Under the pieces are notes generated by a model. It saw nothing but the letters and a program-made list of their open reading frames with translations, did no database searches and was not told where the DNA came from. Position numbers and translations under genes: made by a program. A DNA stretch of 64,000 bases from NCBI GenBank assembly GCA_016647705.1, contig CM028330.1, forward strand, positions 33,493,534-33,557,533. The letters are read 5' to 3'. The DNA comes from Eucommia ulmoides. Its lineage: Eukaryota; Streptophyta; Magnoliopsida; Garryales; Eucommiaceae. Within the stretch, counting starts at the first letter, position 1; every line of letters starts with the position of its first letter. Of the stretch, positions 1 to 11,219 are shown piece by piece.

Positions 1-3000
1 AATTCCATAACACATCCCCTCAACATATCTTCCAACGTCTGAATCGTACGCTCCGACTGACCGTCTGTCTGAGGATGGAAGGCAGTGCTAAATTTCAATC
101 TGGTACCTAAAGCAGTTTGAAGGCTCGGCCAGAATCTTGAAGTAAATCTCGGATCTCTATCCGACACTATAGAAACTGGTACGCCATGCAGCCTAACAAT
201 CTCATCGATATACAGTTGGGCGTACTTCTCAAGAGAAAAGGTCGTCTTTACGGCCAGAAAATGAGCGGACTTAGTAAGCCTATCAACGATCACCCAGATG
301 GAATTATGCCCCTTTTGAGTACGGGGTAATCCCGAAACAAAATCCATTGTGATATGCTCCCACTTCCACTCTGGAATAGGTAGGGGTTGCAGCAACCCAC
401 CCGGACGCTGATGCTCGATCTTTACTTGTTGGCACACCAGGCACCTGGCCACAAATTCCGCGATCTCCCGCTTCATCCCGGTCCACCAATAATATTCACG
501 CAAGTCCCGATACATTTTAGTGCTCCTCGGATGCATTGCGTAAGCAGAGCTGTGCGCCTCTTCTAAGATATTTTTCTTCAAGTTGTCATCGTTAGGCACA
601 CACAGCCTATTTCCACACACCAAAGCTTCGTCCCCTTCCCTGATATGATAATCAGTTCTGTGACCGGCTTTTACTTCACCTCGAATCTTTTCCAATTGAA
701 TGTCTGACTTTTGGGCTTCAATAATGCGGTCAATCAACGTCGGTCTCAAAGTCAAAGTTGCAAGCAGTGCTGCCGTCTGACCAATCGCTAACTGGACTCG
801 CATCGCTCTCAATTCCGCATATAGGTTAGTATGGGCAACACGAAGGTGGGCGACCGAGCCTGCTGATTTCCGACTGAGAGCATCTGCTACGACATTAGCC
901 TTTCCTGGATGGTAATGGATGGTGCAATCGTAGTCCTTGATCAACTCCATCCAACGCCTCTGCCTTAGATTTAATTCCTTCTGAGTAAACAAATACTTTA
1001 AACTCTGATGGTCCGTGTAAATTTCACATGTCTCGCCATACAAGTAGTGCCTCCAAGTCTTCAGAGCGAACACAATTGCGGCCAACTCCAAATCGTGCGT
1101 CGGGTAATTACGCTCATGGTTCTTCAATTGCCGGGATGCATACGCAATCACATGGCCATGCTGCATCAGCACACATCCCAGCCCTTGGTGTGACGCGTCG
1201 CTATAAATCACGAAGCCACCCCCTTCGGACGGAAGGGACAGTATTGGTGCCGATATCAACCTACTCTTTAACTCCTGGAAACTCTGCTCACATTTATCGG
1301 TCCACTCAAACTTGGATCCCTTGCGAGTCAATCGGGTCAACGGGGTAGCTATCGCGGAAAATCCCTGCACAAAACGTCGATAGTAACCGGCCAATCCTAA
1401 AAAACTTCGAACTTCAGTCACATTTTTTGGTCTTTCCCACTGAACGACAGCTTCAATTTTCTTTGGGTCCACCTGTATACCATTTCCTGAAATGACATGA
1501 CCCAAAAATACCACCTGATCTAACCAAAATTCACATTTACTAAGTTTCGCATACAACCGCTTCTCCCGCAACGTTTGCAATACAATACGGAGATGCTTCA
1601 TATGCTCTTCTCTACTTTGCGAATAGACCAAAATATCATCAATGAACACTATAAGAAATTGGTCCAGGTAAGGTTGAAAGATACGGTTCATCAAATCCAT
1701 GAAAGCTGCAGGGGCATTTGTTAAACCAAAGGGCATAACCAGGAATTCATAGTGTCCGTATCTCGTACGGAATGCAGTTTTTGCTACATCACTCTCCCTG
1801 ACCTTCAGTTGGTGATACCCCGATCGAAGATCTATCTTGGAGAATACTTTAGCTTTCTGAAGTTGGTCAAACAGGTCATCAATCCTTGGCAACGGATATT
1901 TATTGCGAACCGTCACTCTATTCAGTTGCCGATAATCAATACACATTCTTAACGTGCCGTCCTTCTTCTTTACGAACAACACTGGGGCACCCCATGGGGA
2001 GACACTGGGCCTGATGAACCCCCGGTCTAATAAATCTTGCAACTGCACTTTCAATTCTTTCAACTCTGTAGGTGCCATGCGATAAGGTGGAATCGATATA
2101 GGGGTAGTGCCTGAAATTAACTCGATCGTGAATTCTATTTCCCTATCGACGGGCAACCCTGGCAATTCTTCCGGAAATATGTCAGGAAAATCTCGGACTA
2201 CGGGAAAATCCACCACCGAAGTTTCTCCCTGACTGCTGTCAATTACGTGCGCAAGATATCCCTGGCAGCCTTTCTTTAATAGTTTCCTGGCTTCTAATAC
2301 TGAAATTAAACTGACAGGAGTGATAGTTCTATCTCCAGCAAACACAAACTCTGGCTCGTCTGAAATTCGAAATATCACTTCCTTTTTGAAACAGTCCACC
2401 GTGGCATGATATCCAGATAACAAATCCATACCCAGTATTATATCGAAATCATGAATACTGAGGGGTAACAGATCTGCCAATAGCTCTCTATCACCAAACC
2501 GAAGTGGACTGTCCTTGTACACCCTATCGATCCATACCGACTCACCCACTGGAGTAGAGATAACAATATGGCAGGATAAAGGAATGGGAAATCTGCCTAC
2601 TTGCATCATAAAGGTTGCCGATACAAAAGAATGCGTAGAACCGGGATCAATAAGCACACGAGCATCTTTAGCATATAAAGACATAATACCTGTGACCACC
2701 TCGGGAGTAGCCTGAGCATCCTGTCGCGTAGTAGCAAAGACACGGCCTCGCGTTGGAGGTCTACCCGGCGATCCTTTACCAAGTCCTTGGGCAGTACTAG
2801 GACCCGTACTACCCATACTGCTCGTTGGAGGTACGAATGTAGAGGCAAGCTTCGGACAATTTACAGATTTATGACCTGGCGCATGACAGTGGAAACATAT
2901 CGGGACTCCCACAGGACAATCTCTGGCAAAGTGACCCGTAGCCCCACAATGATAACATCTATCTCCTCTAGCCCGACTCGACGGCTGATTCAGCTCTTGC

Positions 3001-3770
3001 CTCTGTGGACCAGCACTAGCTTCCAATGCACTCTGTTGTTGCCTAGGGTAGGATTGCCGGGAACCACGATTCCTGGCGGATTGGCCAAATGATGAGGCCC
3101 GATCAATTGGCGGCCGAACTACCATCCCCCGCGAAGTGCCACTCGAAAATCTGCTAGGCGACTCAAATCTGCTTTTCTTGTACTGCTCTCGACTCTCGGC
3201 AGCTTCTTGTACATCCTTCTCCACCAACTTTGCCGTATTCACCAGCTCTGCATAATTCTTAATTTGCTTACTTGTCAGCCTGGAGCGGATCTCTAACTGA
3301 AGTCCTTTCTGGAAACGTCTGCATTTTCCTTCCTCCGTTTTTACCAAATCAGGGGCAAAACGGGATAAAGCATCGAATTTAACTTCGTACTGTTGAACCG
3401 TCATCTTTCCCTGCTTCAGGACTATAAATTCCTCCTCCATCTGGAATCGATAAGACTCGGGGAAGTACTTCTCATTAAACGCGGTGACAAAACGGTCCCA
3501 TGTGATCTCTTCCCCAGAACCAGAAATCAGTCTTTTCATTTCCTCCCACCAGTGCTCGGCTTCCTCCCTCAATTGAAAAGTGGCAAGGGGAACTCGACTA
3601 TCGTCAACAATCCCCATCGCCTCAAATACGTGCCCGACGCCTCTGATCCAATTTTCTGCATCAGCTGGACCCGCTGTCCCGGTGAAAGTCGGAGGGTCTA
3701 ACTCCTTAAACCTCTTCAGTCGTACCTCCTGAGATGTGGCGGTATCACCCTGGGCCTTCTGACTTTCCAT
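1..3770 (-). CDS. Gag-pol polyprotein of element A, open at the window edge
   Basis: Encodes capsid, protease, reverse transcriptase, RNase H and integrase for copying the element. The gag core (about 3700-3200) has the EHWWEEMKR and FPESYR signatures. Two CCHC knuckles follow at about 2960-2912 ([14 protein letters not shown]) and 2905-2855 ([14 protein letters not shown]). The protease motif DPGSTHSF lies near 2648. RT (about 2080-1320) has an intact FIDDIL box at 1643-1629. RNase H begins near 1200 (YSDAS). Integrase has its HHCC finger at about 550-430, then MDF, SDRD and SER as the D-D-E triad; the E codon lies at about 45. Knuckle, protease, RT and edge codons share one frame, and I saw no in-frame stop from 3770 to 1 (about 1257 codons). 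Start chosen: first in-frame ATG at 3770. The frame stays open about 75 codons further upstream, and an ATG near 4000 is one base out of frame with it. This could be a start-region frameshift. Confidence 0.9.
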   Translation of the reverse strand, partial: MESQKAQGDTATSQEVRLKRFKELDPPTFTGTAGPADAENWIRGVGHVFEAMGIVDDSRVPLATFQLREEAEHWWEEMKRLISGSGEEITWDRFVTAFNEKYFPESYRFQMEEEFIVLKQGKMTVQQYEVKFDALSRFAPDLVKTEEGKCRRFQKGLQLEIRSRLTSKQIKNYAELVNTAKLVEKDVQEAAESREQYKKSRFESPSRFSSGTSRGMVVRPPIDRASSFGQSARNRGSRQSYPRQQQSALEASAGPQRQELNQPSSRARGDRCYHCGATGHFARDCPVGVPICFHCHAPGHKSVNCPKLASTFVPPTSSMGSTGPSTAQGLGKGSPGRPPTRGRVFATTRQDAQATPEVVTGIMSLYAKDARVLIDPGSTHSFVSATFMMQVGRFPIPLSCHIVISTPVGESVWIDRVYKDSPLRFGDRELLADLLPLSIHDFDIILGMDLLSGYHATVDCFKKEVIFRISDEPEFVFAGDRTITPVSLISVLEARKLLKKGCQGYLAHVIDSSQGETSVVDFPVVRDFPDIFPEELPGLPVDREIEFTIELISGTTPISIPPYRMAPTELKELKVQLQDLLDRGFIRPSVSPWGAPVLFVKKKDGTLRMCIDYRQLNRVTVRNKYPLPRIDDLFDQLQKAKVFSKIDLRSGYHQLKVRESDVAKTAFRTRYGHYEFLVMPFGLTNAPAAFMDLMNRIFQPYLDQFLIVFIDDILVYSQSREEHMKHLRIVLQTLREKRLYAKLSKCEFWLDQVVFLGHVISGNGIQVDPKKIEAVVQWERPKNVTEVRSFLGLAGYYRRFVQGFSAIATPLTRLTRKGSKFEWTDKCEQSFQELKSRLISAPILSLPSEGGGFVIYSDASHQGLGCVLMQHGHVIAYASRQLKNHERNYPTHDLELAAIVFALKTWRHYLYGETCEIYTDHQSLKYLFTQKELNLRQRRWMELIKDYDCTIHYHPGKANVVADALSRKSAGSVAHLRVAHTNLYAELRAMRVQLAIGQTAALLATLTLRPTLIDRIIEAQKSDIQLEKIRGEVKAGHRTDYHIREGDEALVCGNRLCVPNDDNLKKNILEEAHSSAYAMHPRSTKMYRDLREYYWWTGMKREIAEFVARCLVCQQVKIEHQRPGGLLQPLPIPEWKWEHITMDFVSGLPRTQKGHNSIWVIVDRLTKSAHFLAVKTTFSLEKYAQLYIDEIVRLHGVPVSIVSDRDPRFTSRFWPSLQTALGTRLKFSTAFHPQTDGQSERTIQTLEDMLRGCVME

Positions 3771-4203
3771 AATCTTTGTCTGCTGCTCCGTTAACTGGGC
3801 GGCGGCCCGCAAAATTCTTTCGACCGCGTCTAAACTTCCATGCAACCTATCACCCTGCTTATGGGATCCTACAATCTGCAAACTTTCCGGCTCCCTATCT
3901 CTCCGTTCCTGAGGCTCCACTTGCCTCGGGGTTTTCTCCTGCCTTTGGGGTCCCACACTCCCCGAGATTTCACCTTCTCCTTCTATACCTGTTATTAGTC
4001 ATAAAACCCAGTTTAACAACTAACTAGGTCAACCAGAGTAATAGCAATAATTAACACACGTTAATTAACTATTTTACGAGTATTAAAAGCGTTCACTAGC
4101 ATCTTATCTCAGGGTCCCCTACTGACTAGACAACTGGCACGTTCCCCGTCCCGTGATCCTCTACGGGCACGACCCCTGACAAGTCGACAGAACCTATAAC
4201 CTA
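3771..4203 (-). other. Leader and possible gag N-terminal extension of element A
   Basis: Between the primer-binding site and the first in-frame gag ATG. On the minus strand the gag frame continues open upstream to a TGA near 4000, giving a Gln/Glu/Arg-rich stretch of about 75 residues that reads like protein. An ATG four codons before this stretch is offset by one base and runs into a stop after about ten codons. Either gag starts at 3770 or a one-base indel has separated the original start from its frame. Confidence 0.55.
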
Positions 4204-4216
4204 GGCTCTGATACCA
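4204..4216 (-). promoter_or_regulatory. Primer-binding site (initiator Met tRNA) of element A
   Basis: The minus strand reads TGGTATCAGAGCC, the usual plant initiator-Met-tRNA primer site, five bases inside the LTR that starts at 4222. It fixes the element's orientation and LTR boundary. Confidence 0.93.
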
Positions 4217-4221
4217 AAAAT

Positions 4222-5780
4222 TGTCACACCCCACCCCGGACACCCGTCACCTGTGGGGCCGACGTGACGTCGACATAACATTACTCAGGCGACAAACCAA
4301 CTAAAAAAAACGTTATGCATTCATAATTATACAGCTAACCAAAATACCAGTCATAAACGTCTTTACAAGCTAGGGACACATCCGTCCCCAAAATATCTCC
4401 TTCTAGAACAATGAAAACAAACTATGAACCTTTTCTGGGTTCGTCTTATGCGGCATTTCCCGAAAACTTCCACTCCTCGTTGTACCATCTATGGACTCTA
4501 CCCTGTGCCAGTAGGGGGCCGACTCCTAGCCACATCACCTGCGAGTGTACCATCTTCTCAATACAATCATTTTATTTAGTAATAATAATACCTACTGGAT
4601 ACCACAACATTTCCATATGAATTAGTACAAGCATCACGTGCACAGTAAAAATGAAATATAAATATGTGAGTTCATCATTTTTATTTATTTTTATTTAGTT
4701 TTCCACCCATGCAGTATAAACATCATACCAATCACCTGAAATAACAACAAAACTATCCCAAAATAAACAACACATCACACCCAAAACCACAACGCACACA
4801 GACTAGCCATGGTGATCGTTTTAACCTCACGATCGGGAGTTTGCAACGGTACCGTACCATCCGTAGGATGTGCCTTCCTACGAACACCCATCACTCCGCC
4901 GAAGCGGATCATTACTGCGCAGTACTAACGTCTAACATCACTCTGCCGAAGCAGATAAACATCACTCCGCTGATGCGGATAAACATCACTCCGCCGAAGC
5001 GGATCACATAATAATATCGTCTAATTATCACAAAATGGTTTAACAACATCTAATTTTGAAGTTCAACCATTTTTCATCATGTATGCACATATACAAATAA
5101 TTTGACGAGAAGACAGTACACTCACCTCGTTTTTAGCGTTATAAAAAAAAACTCGATGTCCCAAGCTCACTGAAGTGTTGGCGTTTGCGAACCTTTCCAA
5201 TGATCGTTGATGGTCGAACGGCAATCTGTAACTCCGCTCACCGGTGACTCTAAAACGTGGACTCCTTTCCCGTCGACGGGCCACTCCACCGGCCGGACCT
5301 AGCCCTCCCTCTTCTAGGAATTGTTTGTGATACTCACACGGTCACGCGGCCGGAGAAACGCTGGTTCAAAAAGAACCGACGACCTCCCTCCCTCCGCTCC
5401 GGTTCTCTCTCTCTCTCTCTAAAATTCCCGAAGTTTCTTCCTCCCCTTTCCCCTCTTTCTTCGCATGAAGGGGATTTTAATGCATGAAATTAGTGGGTGA
5501 GAGAAATCTGAGCTCGCCACGTCGACCCTCGAACTCCTCTCCTCGGCCGGTGGTTCGCCGTCCGGCTGTCGCGTGAGTTCGGCGGCAAGATAAAAAAAAA
5601 AACTCAAATTACACTTTCCTCCCCTTATTTTCTTTAGGATTTCTATTTTGATAAGTTTAAGTTTTAAAAGTTCCAAAATTATGATTCTGCCCCTAATATT
5701 TTTTTATTCCCAATTTCTAATTGCCAAATTTTATTTTATTTTATTTTATTATTATTATTTTTTGTAATTTAGGTTTTACA
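4222..5780 (-). repeat. 5' LTR of element A (1559 bp)
   Basis: On the minus strand the LTR begins TGTAAAACCTAAATTAC and ends GGGGTGTGACA, so it has TG...CA termini. The inner end is followed by the primer site. The outer end abuts the LINE RT frame at 5781. It carries no gene; short frames such as the one near 5257-5487 are chance. It contains four small hairpin repeats (4889-5006) and a CT run near 5405-5421. Confidence 0.92.
4889..5006. repeat. Four-copy hairpin repeat within LTR A
   Basis: Variants of TCCGCCGAAGCGGA occur at about 4895-4908, 4942-4955, 4966-4979 and 4990-5003. Each can fold as a 5-bp stem (TCCGC/GCGGA) with a CGAA-like loop, and two copies carry changes. Intervening bases are mostly ATAAACATCA. 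The repeats sit near a shared motif at about 4828-4855 that recurs in element D. Confidence 0.8.
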
Positions 5781-6661
5781 GATTCTGCCAACAGGATGAA
5801 CAAAAGAGGGAAAAGAGGATCACCCTGTCTAACACCTCTCTGGGACTTGAAGAAACCACAAACAGCCCCATTCATAATGATAGAAAAGAAAAAATTTGAT
5901 ATTAACCTCCAAACCATATTAATTATTCTTTCATGAAATCCAAATCTCTTCATAATAGATAGGAGACATGACCAGGAGACCCTATCAAAATCCTTAGCCA
6001 TGTCAAGTTTGATTAAGAGGTTACATCCCACAGTATTCTTTGAAAGTTGGTAAATCATCTCTTGAGTAAGGAGGATATTGTCATAAATACTTCTACCTTC
6101 CACAAATCTACTATGTTCATGAGAAATTATTTTAGGCAAAACTTGCTTAATTTGAGAAGCTAAGAACTTGGAGAACACTTTATTCAGGAAGTTGCACAGG
6201 CTTATAGGTCTAAAGTCAGCAAGGCTTGAGGGGGATTCTTTTTTAGGGATAAGGGCAAGAAGAGTACTTGTACAGGCTTTGGGTAGCTCACTTCCATAGA
6301 AGAATTCCATAACAGCCTTGTGCAAGTCCATCTTAACAATATCCTAGCAATGAGTGAAGAATTTTCTTGAATATCTATCCGAACCTACTGCACTAGTACC
6401 ATTCAAACTAAATACTGCCTTTTTAACCTCATCCATGGTTGGGGGAGTAAACAGTCTTTCATTTTCAACATGTGTGATCAATAAGGGGATCATGGATAGG
6501 AAATCCGGATGAGGTTGCATGGATGGAGAACATAGAGCCTTCTGAAAGTGTTGAATGATCATCTGTTGAATGTCACTAGAATCTGTAATGCTAGTACCTT
6601 GGGAGTCTTTCAAGCTATAAATAATCCTTTTAGTTCTTTGCTCTTTGATAGAAGAATGCAA
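5781..6661 (-). pseudogene. LINE 1 reverse transcriptase, N-terminal part
   Basis: A minus-strand frame from about 6331 carries plant LINE RT signatures: LALIPKKESPSSLADFRPIS, then KLDMAKDFDRVSW (catalytic first Asp), then GVRQGDPLFPLLFIL. The adjoining upstream frame (6661-6344) holds the linker before RT. A stop near 6343 separates them. The RT is severed about ten residues after the RQGDP motif, before the expected FADD box, by the LTR ending at 5780. It is a non-functional fragment in this arrangement. Confidence 0.9.
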
Positions 6662-7732
6662 AAATTTGGTGTTTGCATCCCCTTCTTTAATCCATTTGAA
6701 ATTGGATTGCTATTTCCAAAAAGCTTCTTCAGTGGAGATTGCCAATTTATGTTTAGAAATAGCCTTATTGTATGTTGTCCAATTTTTAGGATTGTCTTCA
6801 ATAAGACAAATTTGCTCCAGTCTAGTTATTTCCATTTATGCTCTTTAAGTTGTTGTTAAAATGTTCCCATAGGTGGTAGAACTCCATTTCTTTAGAATAG
6901 GCTTTAGGGATTTTAGCTTGAAGGCAACGGCGTGAATGGTTGAACCATAAAAAGATTGCTGCCCATGAGAAGCAACAATGCCTGAAAAGGCAGGATTGGA
7001 ACACCAGAAGTTTTGAAATTTAAAAGAGATTGGCTGACTGGCAGTGAGATGATTCAAGGTTAACAGTTGAGGGGAGTGATCAGAACTGGTTTTTGAGAGA
7101 TGAGCAATAGTAGTGGTTGGAAATTTGCCAAACCAATTGTTGTTGATGAAAGGCCAATCGAATCTAACCCACTTTCTATTAATACCTTTATGGTGATTAC
7201 ACCAAGTAAATTTAGAACCTGAAAATGGGACATTAATGAGGCCACAACTTTAGATACAATTGTGAAACTCCAAACTACTGATTTGGGAAAAGCCTGAGTA
7301 ACCTTTAGTGTCTTCGGTGCTAGAGTAATAATTGAAGTCCCCAGTCACTAAACATGGATGATTGATAGGGAGAATTTGGTCTTGAAGATCTTGTCAAAGA
7401 ATTCTTCTCTCTGGGTGAGTGCATTTAGCATAGACAAATGCTAAGGGCAATGAGAGGATGGGTGAATTGTGCAACTATCAACTGTTGAGCAGAAAAGGTG
7501 ATGGTACAGGTCAGGGGGCTCTTCCATAAAATCCAAATTTTACTTGAGGGATGATAAAAACAATGATCAAAATGGAGGAATTGAGCTAGTAAAGTGGAAG
7601 CCTCTAAAGATTGCATAGGTTCCAGAATAATAAGCATTTGCAACTAGTGAGATTTCACAAGATTTTTAGTTTGAACTTGGAAATCTTTTTGGATGCTCCC
7701 CTAACATTCCACATGAGGCTTTTAATCATGGG
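6662..7732 (-). pseudogene. LINE 1 EEP endonuclease and linker
   Basis: The minus strand from an ATG near 7732 reads MIKSLMWNVRGASKK, the typical start of plant LINE ORF2. In shifting frames it continues with LIILEPM, SKIWILW, VTGDFN (metal-binding/catalytic region, about 7345), FTWCN (near 7200) and SDHSP (about 7080). These are the ordered landmarks of the endonuclease that nicks target DNA. Several frameshifts and stops break it. Confidence 0.85.
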
Positions 7733-8795
7733 AAGGTGAAGAGAGCTAATCCTTACTTCTCAAAAAAGATAGAGTAACAACATTGGAAATGGGGGGCTTT
7801 CTTGATTGAGGTTTTCTCTTTGGCACAGTCCATGCAATATCTTCTGGTTCAAGAGGAATTGTCCCATTAGCTATTCTCCTAGAAGACAAGGTAAATTTCT
7901 TGATGATAGGTTAGTCATTAGTTTGAGAAGTGGTTGGGGTTGGGGAGTGTTGCAAAAGTTGTCTTACAGTTTGAGCAGTGGGTTCAGCCGTTGGGGGTGG
8001 AGTTGTAGCTTTGGATGTCAAAGCTTGAATTTTGTCAACAGGGTGGTTTGGTGATTGTAATTTAACTGGGGAAGAGATTGGAGCTGGAGATGTGGATTGA
8101 GCAGTATGACATGAAGGGTTATTTGTGTTAGCTGTTAATGGAACAGTGGGAGGGTCAGTTAGGGGAGTTGTTTTTGGGGCTTGTTGAACATTAACATTGG
8201 ATCCTTCCAAAGTGAGGAGAAGATTACCAAAATTTCCAGAAGTTATTTTTTCATTTTGTGGTTTAGAGAGTTTTTTTGGTTGGCTATCTGATTGGGTTGA
8301 ATAGTATGGATTTGCTGCATCAGATAGATCATCATATTCTTTCAGGAACCAATAAGAGAATTTTGGGGCATCTGGGGAAGATGTTGAATGAGGAATGTTC
8401 ATAGAGTTATCAACCAAGGATTCAAAATGAACTAATTTCTGGGGTTGAGCTTTGCTCTATTTTCTTGTTATTGGAACAAAGACTTTAGGGTCAGCCACTA
8501 TTGGTTCAGGAGGATACTTGATTTTACAATTAGATTCAGAATGGCCTTGTTTTAAACAATGAGAACAATAGGTTGGACTAGATTAATAGGAGATAGATTT
8601 CCAAAAACCAGATGAACCACATCCAATCCAAAGAGAACAAGGATTCTTTTTTATGTAAATGAATTGGTAAAAATTCAAATCTTGCCCAAACTGGCGCCAT
8701 TGGCAAGTCAACATTTGCCCTAAATTCAGGTGTCCATTTTGACTTGAGTTAACTTGGAAAGCCATATTCCATGGAGGATAGAGTTTGAAAGGTCC
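7733..8795 (-). pseudogene. LINE 1 ORF1-like protein: DUF4283 segment, CCHC knuckle, linker
   Basis: On the minus strand near 8720-8610 one frame reads LKSKWTPEFRANVDLP and then PVWARFEFLPIHL, the pattern of the DUF4283 domain found in plant LINE nucleic-acid-binding proteins. A CCHC knuckle, CSHCLKQGHSESNC, follows at about 8568-8527. A 168-codon open frame (8417-7911) rich in Pro, Thr and Ser is the usual variable linker before the EEP domain. The N-terminus is missing at the copia junction, and frameshifts are present. Confidence 0.75.
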
Positions 8796-9250
8796 TGAGA
8801 TCTTTAACAAAAATATGGGAGCCAAAGGTGACTGCAATTGAAGAAGCTAAGGATCTTGCCAAATACAAAATTGATGACCTCATAGGCAACTTGATGATGC
8901 ATAAAACGACAATTCGAGGATATGAGGATGACACCGAAAATAGCAAGAAGAAATCCTTGGCGCTAAAAGCTTAAAAAACTAAAGAAGATAATGACAGTGA
9001 TGATGAAAGTCATGACTGTGAGCAAGAGAAAGATGTAGCCCTTTTCGCGAAGAATTTTGGAAGAATGACTCGGTGTATATTCCGTGGGAGAAAAAACTTC
9101 AACATGAACAATGTGGAATGCTACAACTGTCACAAATCCGGTCACTTTTAAACTGATTGTCTCGAATCGAATAAGGACAAAGAAAATGAGAATAAGAGAA
9201 AAAAGAAGAAGAAAGGAAAGAAGAGCAAGAATAAGCCTATGAAGGTTACT
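8796..9250 (+). pseudogene. Copia gag, C-terminal half with CCHC knuckle
   Basis: The first readable frame has WEPKVTAIEEAKDLAK and DDLIGNLM, the gag-polypeptide (UBN2-type) motif of copia elements. A Lys/Asp-rich stretch and the CYNCHKSGHF-TDC knuckle (about 9119-9161) follow; the knuckle is interrupted by one stop at the dash. A Lys-rich tail ends near 9250. Stops lie near 8972 and 9150. Confidence 0.85.
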
Positions 9251-9960
9251 TAGGATGGTACCGAATCAAGTAGCTTAGAAAAATTAGAAAGTGAAAATAC
9301 ATCCATGTTTGCATTGATGGCCACTTGTGGTGTGATAACAAAATGTTCGAGTTCTTATCCTTTAGATTTTGATGAATTATTTGATGTTTATCAAGAACTT
9401 TTGCATGATTATAAAAACCAGTGTTCTAAAATAAATACTCTTCAACATACAATTAATACATTAAACAAGCAAGTAATGGACTACGAATCTGAAAATAATG
9501 AATTGAAATCTATGATTTGGAATTTACATTCAATTGTTCTCAAATTCACCGGCGATGAGAATAACTTGAAAAATGCTTTTGGGAAGTTCACGTGGTATTT
9601 TTGATAAAGCCGGTATTGGGTTTCAGAAACATCTTAAGCAAAAACGTTTTCATAAATTCTTTTCTGAAACCAGAGGTCTTGTTAGATGTTTTAAATGTAA
9701 TATTGTGGGGCATACTATTCGTAGTTGTTTTGCTAAAATATCTAACTATAGACAAATTTGGGTTCCAAAAGGAACTAAAATTATCCCGACTAACAAGATC
9801 GGTCCTACTTAGATTAGGTACCACTTAAGAACTATTTGAGGTGCTCCCTGTAGGTTATTCTAAAATTATCAATAAACAAGTATAAATGGGTCCTGAACAA
9901 CGGTTGTTCTCGACACATGACTGGAGATAAAGCAAAAATTCACATGTTTGACACCTAAAG
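9251..9960 (+). pseudogene. Copia gag-protease linker, second knuckle and protease remnant
   Basis: An open stretch at 9305-9604 encodes a Leu/Asn/Glu-rich likely coiled coil (about 99 residues). Next come CFKCNIVGHTIRSC (about 9687-9731) as a second CCHC knuckle and IWVPKGTK. The protease flank reads WVLNNGCSRHMTGD (about 9887-9930). Related copia proteases have Asp-Ser-Gly where this has Asn-Asn-Gly, so the catalytic Asp appears lost. Frames change twice. Confidence 0.82.
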
Positions 9961-10910
9961 ATGGAGGTCATGTGACTTATGGAGACAACGCAAAGGGTAA
10001 AATTATCTGTATAGGTAATATCAGTAATAATAATACTATTATTAAAGATGTGTTATTATTTGATGGTCTCAAACATAATTTGCTTAGTATTAGTCAACTA
10101 TGTGACAAGGGCTATAATGTTGTATTTGATCATGATAATTGCATTATTAAGAATGGTCATAATAGTAGTATCCTGTTAGTTGTATCACGTTTTGAGAATG
10201 TTTATACTTGCTCATTTAATGATTTTATTTCTCAAAATTTATCCTGTTTGAATACTTTATCTGAAAATAGTTGGTTATGGCATAGGAGACTCGGGCATGC
10301 TTGTATGGAGTTAATTTCTAATTTATCTAAGGAGAGTCTCGTACGTGGCCTACATGATTTGTAATTTATGAAAGATAAAGTATGTGATGCATGTCAATTA
10401 GGCAAGTAGTCTAGATCATCATTTAAGAAAAAGATGCACACATCCACGTCTAGATGTCTTGAATTGTTGCATCTTGATTTATTTGGTCCAAATTCTATTG
10501 CTAGTCTTGGTGGTAAGTTTTATGCTTTCGTAATAGTTGATGTTATTCTAGACTTACTTAGGTATTTTTCCTTGCCAAGAAAAATGAGGTTGCTTCTGTA
10601 TTTGCTAAATTTCGTAAACTTGTTCAAAATAAGAAACAATGCTCTCTTATTACCATTCATAGTGACAGAGGAAGAGAGTTTAAGAATGATTATGTTGTTA
10701 GTTACTATAATGAGCGTGGTTATGATCATAATTTCTCTGCACCAAGATCACCACAACAAAATGGTGTAGTGGAAAAGAAGAACAAGACGCTTCAAGAGAT
10801 GGCCAAAATGATGCTTAATGAAAATCGTTTACCGACCTACTTCTGGGCCGAAGCAGTAAGTACAGTTTGCCATGTGGTGAATCAAGTATAGATTCGTAGA
10901 GGGTTTAACA
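9948..10910 (+). pseudogene. Copia integrase
   Basis: 9948-10364 is open and encodes the GAG-pre-integrase segment, ending in the zinc-binding part WLWHRRLGHA. The CDACQLGK half lies just after a stop near 10364. The catalytic core follows with HLDLFGP (first Asp, near 10470), HSDRGREF (second Asp, near 10660) and SPQQNGVVEKKN (Glu, near 10770). A one-base shift occurs near 10545. It would insert cDNA into the genome, but is broken by stops. Confidence 0.88.
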
Positions 10911-11219
10911 AAACCGCATATGAAATTTGGAATGGTAAGACTCCTAACATTTTTTATGTTAAAGTATTTGGGTATAAATGATTCATTTTGAATGACAAAG
11001 ATAATCTAGGTAAATTTGATGATAAATATGATTATGGGATTTTTCTTGGATATGCTACTAACAATAAAGCTTATAGAGTTTATGGAGTCTCAAAAAGATG
11101 AGGAGGCTAAGGAAGAAGATTCGACTTTACCACGAGCTATAAAGACAGTATCAGTACATTCGGTAAAAGAAATCATCGGTAATTTCGAAAAAGGTATAAG
11201 TACTCGTTCCTCTCTTTGA
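10911..11219 (+). other. Copia integrase-RT linker
   Basis: Degenerate linker between integrase and RT. Frames read GKTPNIFYVKVFGYK and FDDKYDYGIFLGYATNNKAY, the typical C-terminal integrase extension of copia polyproteins, then an acidic stretch. It is broken by stops and a shift near 11085. Confidence 0.7.

Larger units (their letters stand above)
1..5780 (-). mobile_element. Ty3/gypsy LTR retrotransposon A (3' part beyond left edge)
   Basis: Read on the minus strand the order is LTR (5780-4222), primer-binding site, leader, gag with two CCHC knuckles, protease, RT, RNase H and integrase. Integrase after RNase H identifies Ty3/gypsy (Metaviridae). Long LTRs, an initiator-Met-tRNA primer site and the D-P-G protease motif are compatible with a Tekay/Reina-type chromovirus, but the chromodomain, if any, would lie left of position 1. 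The outer LTR boundary falls inside a LINE RT frame. The second LTR and the matching target duplication are outside the window. It is the least decayed element here. Confidence 0.93.
5781..8795 (-). mobile_element. LINE (non-LTR retrotransposon) 1, interrupted by element A
   Basis: On the minus strand, in order: a DUF4283-like segment, a CCHC knuckle, a Pro/Thr-rich linker, an endonuclease/exonuclease/phosphatase (EEP) domain, then RT. This is the layout of plant L1-type LINEs. RT is cut at 5781 by the LTR of element A, so its C-terminal half should lie left of the window beyond A. The 5' side ends near 8795, where a copia element begins in the opposite orientation. Confidence 0.88.

Noticed and set aside
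1008-3092. Plus-strand open frames opposite gag-pol of element A (for example 1028-1348, 2787-3092)
   Set aside because: They lie antisense to a clear gag-pol frame, with no recognisable motifs; the openness follows from the codon pattern of the real gene.
4204-4216. tRNA gene remnants at GGCTCTGATACCA-type sequences (also near 42490, 42610, 62750, 63805)
   Set aside because: Only the tRNA 3'-end complement is present, each beside an LTR end; these are primer-binding sites, not tRNA genes.
5257-5676. Small ORFs in LTR A (5257-5487 plus, 5676-5419 minus)
   Set aside because: They overlap a CT-rich microsatellite inside an LTR and have no conserved motif.
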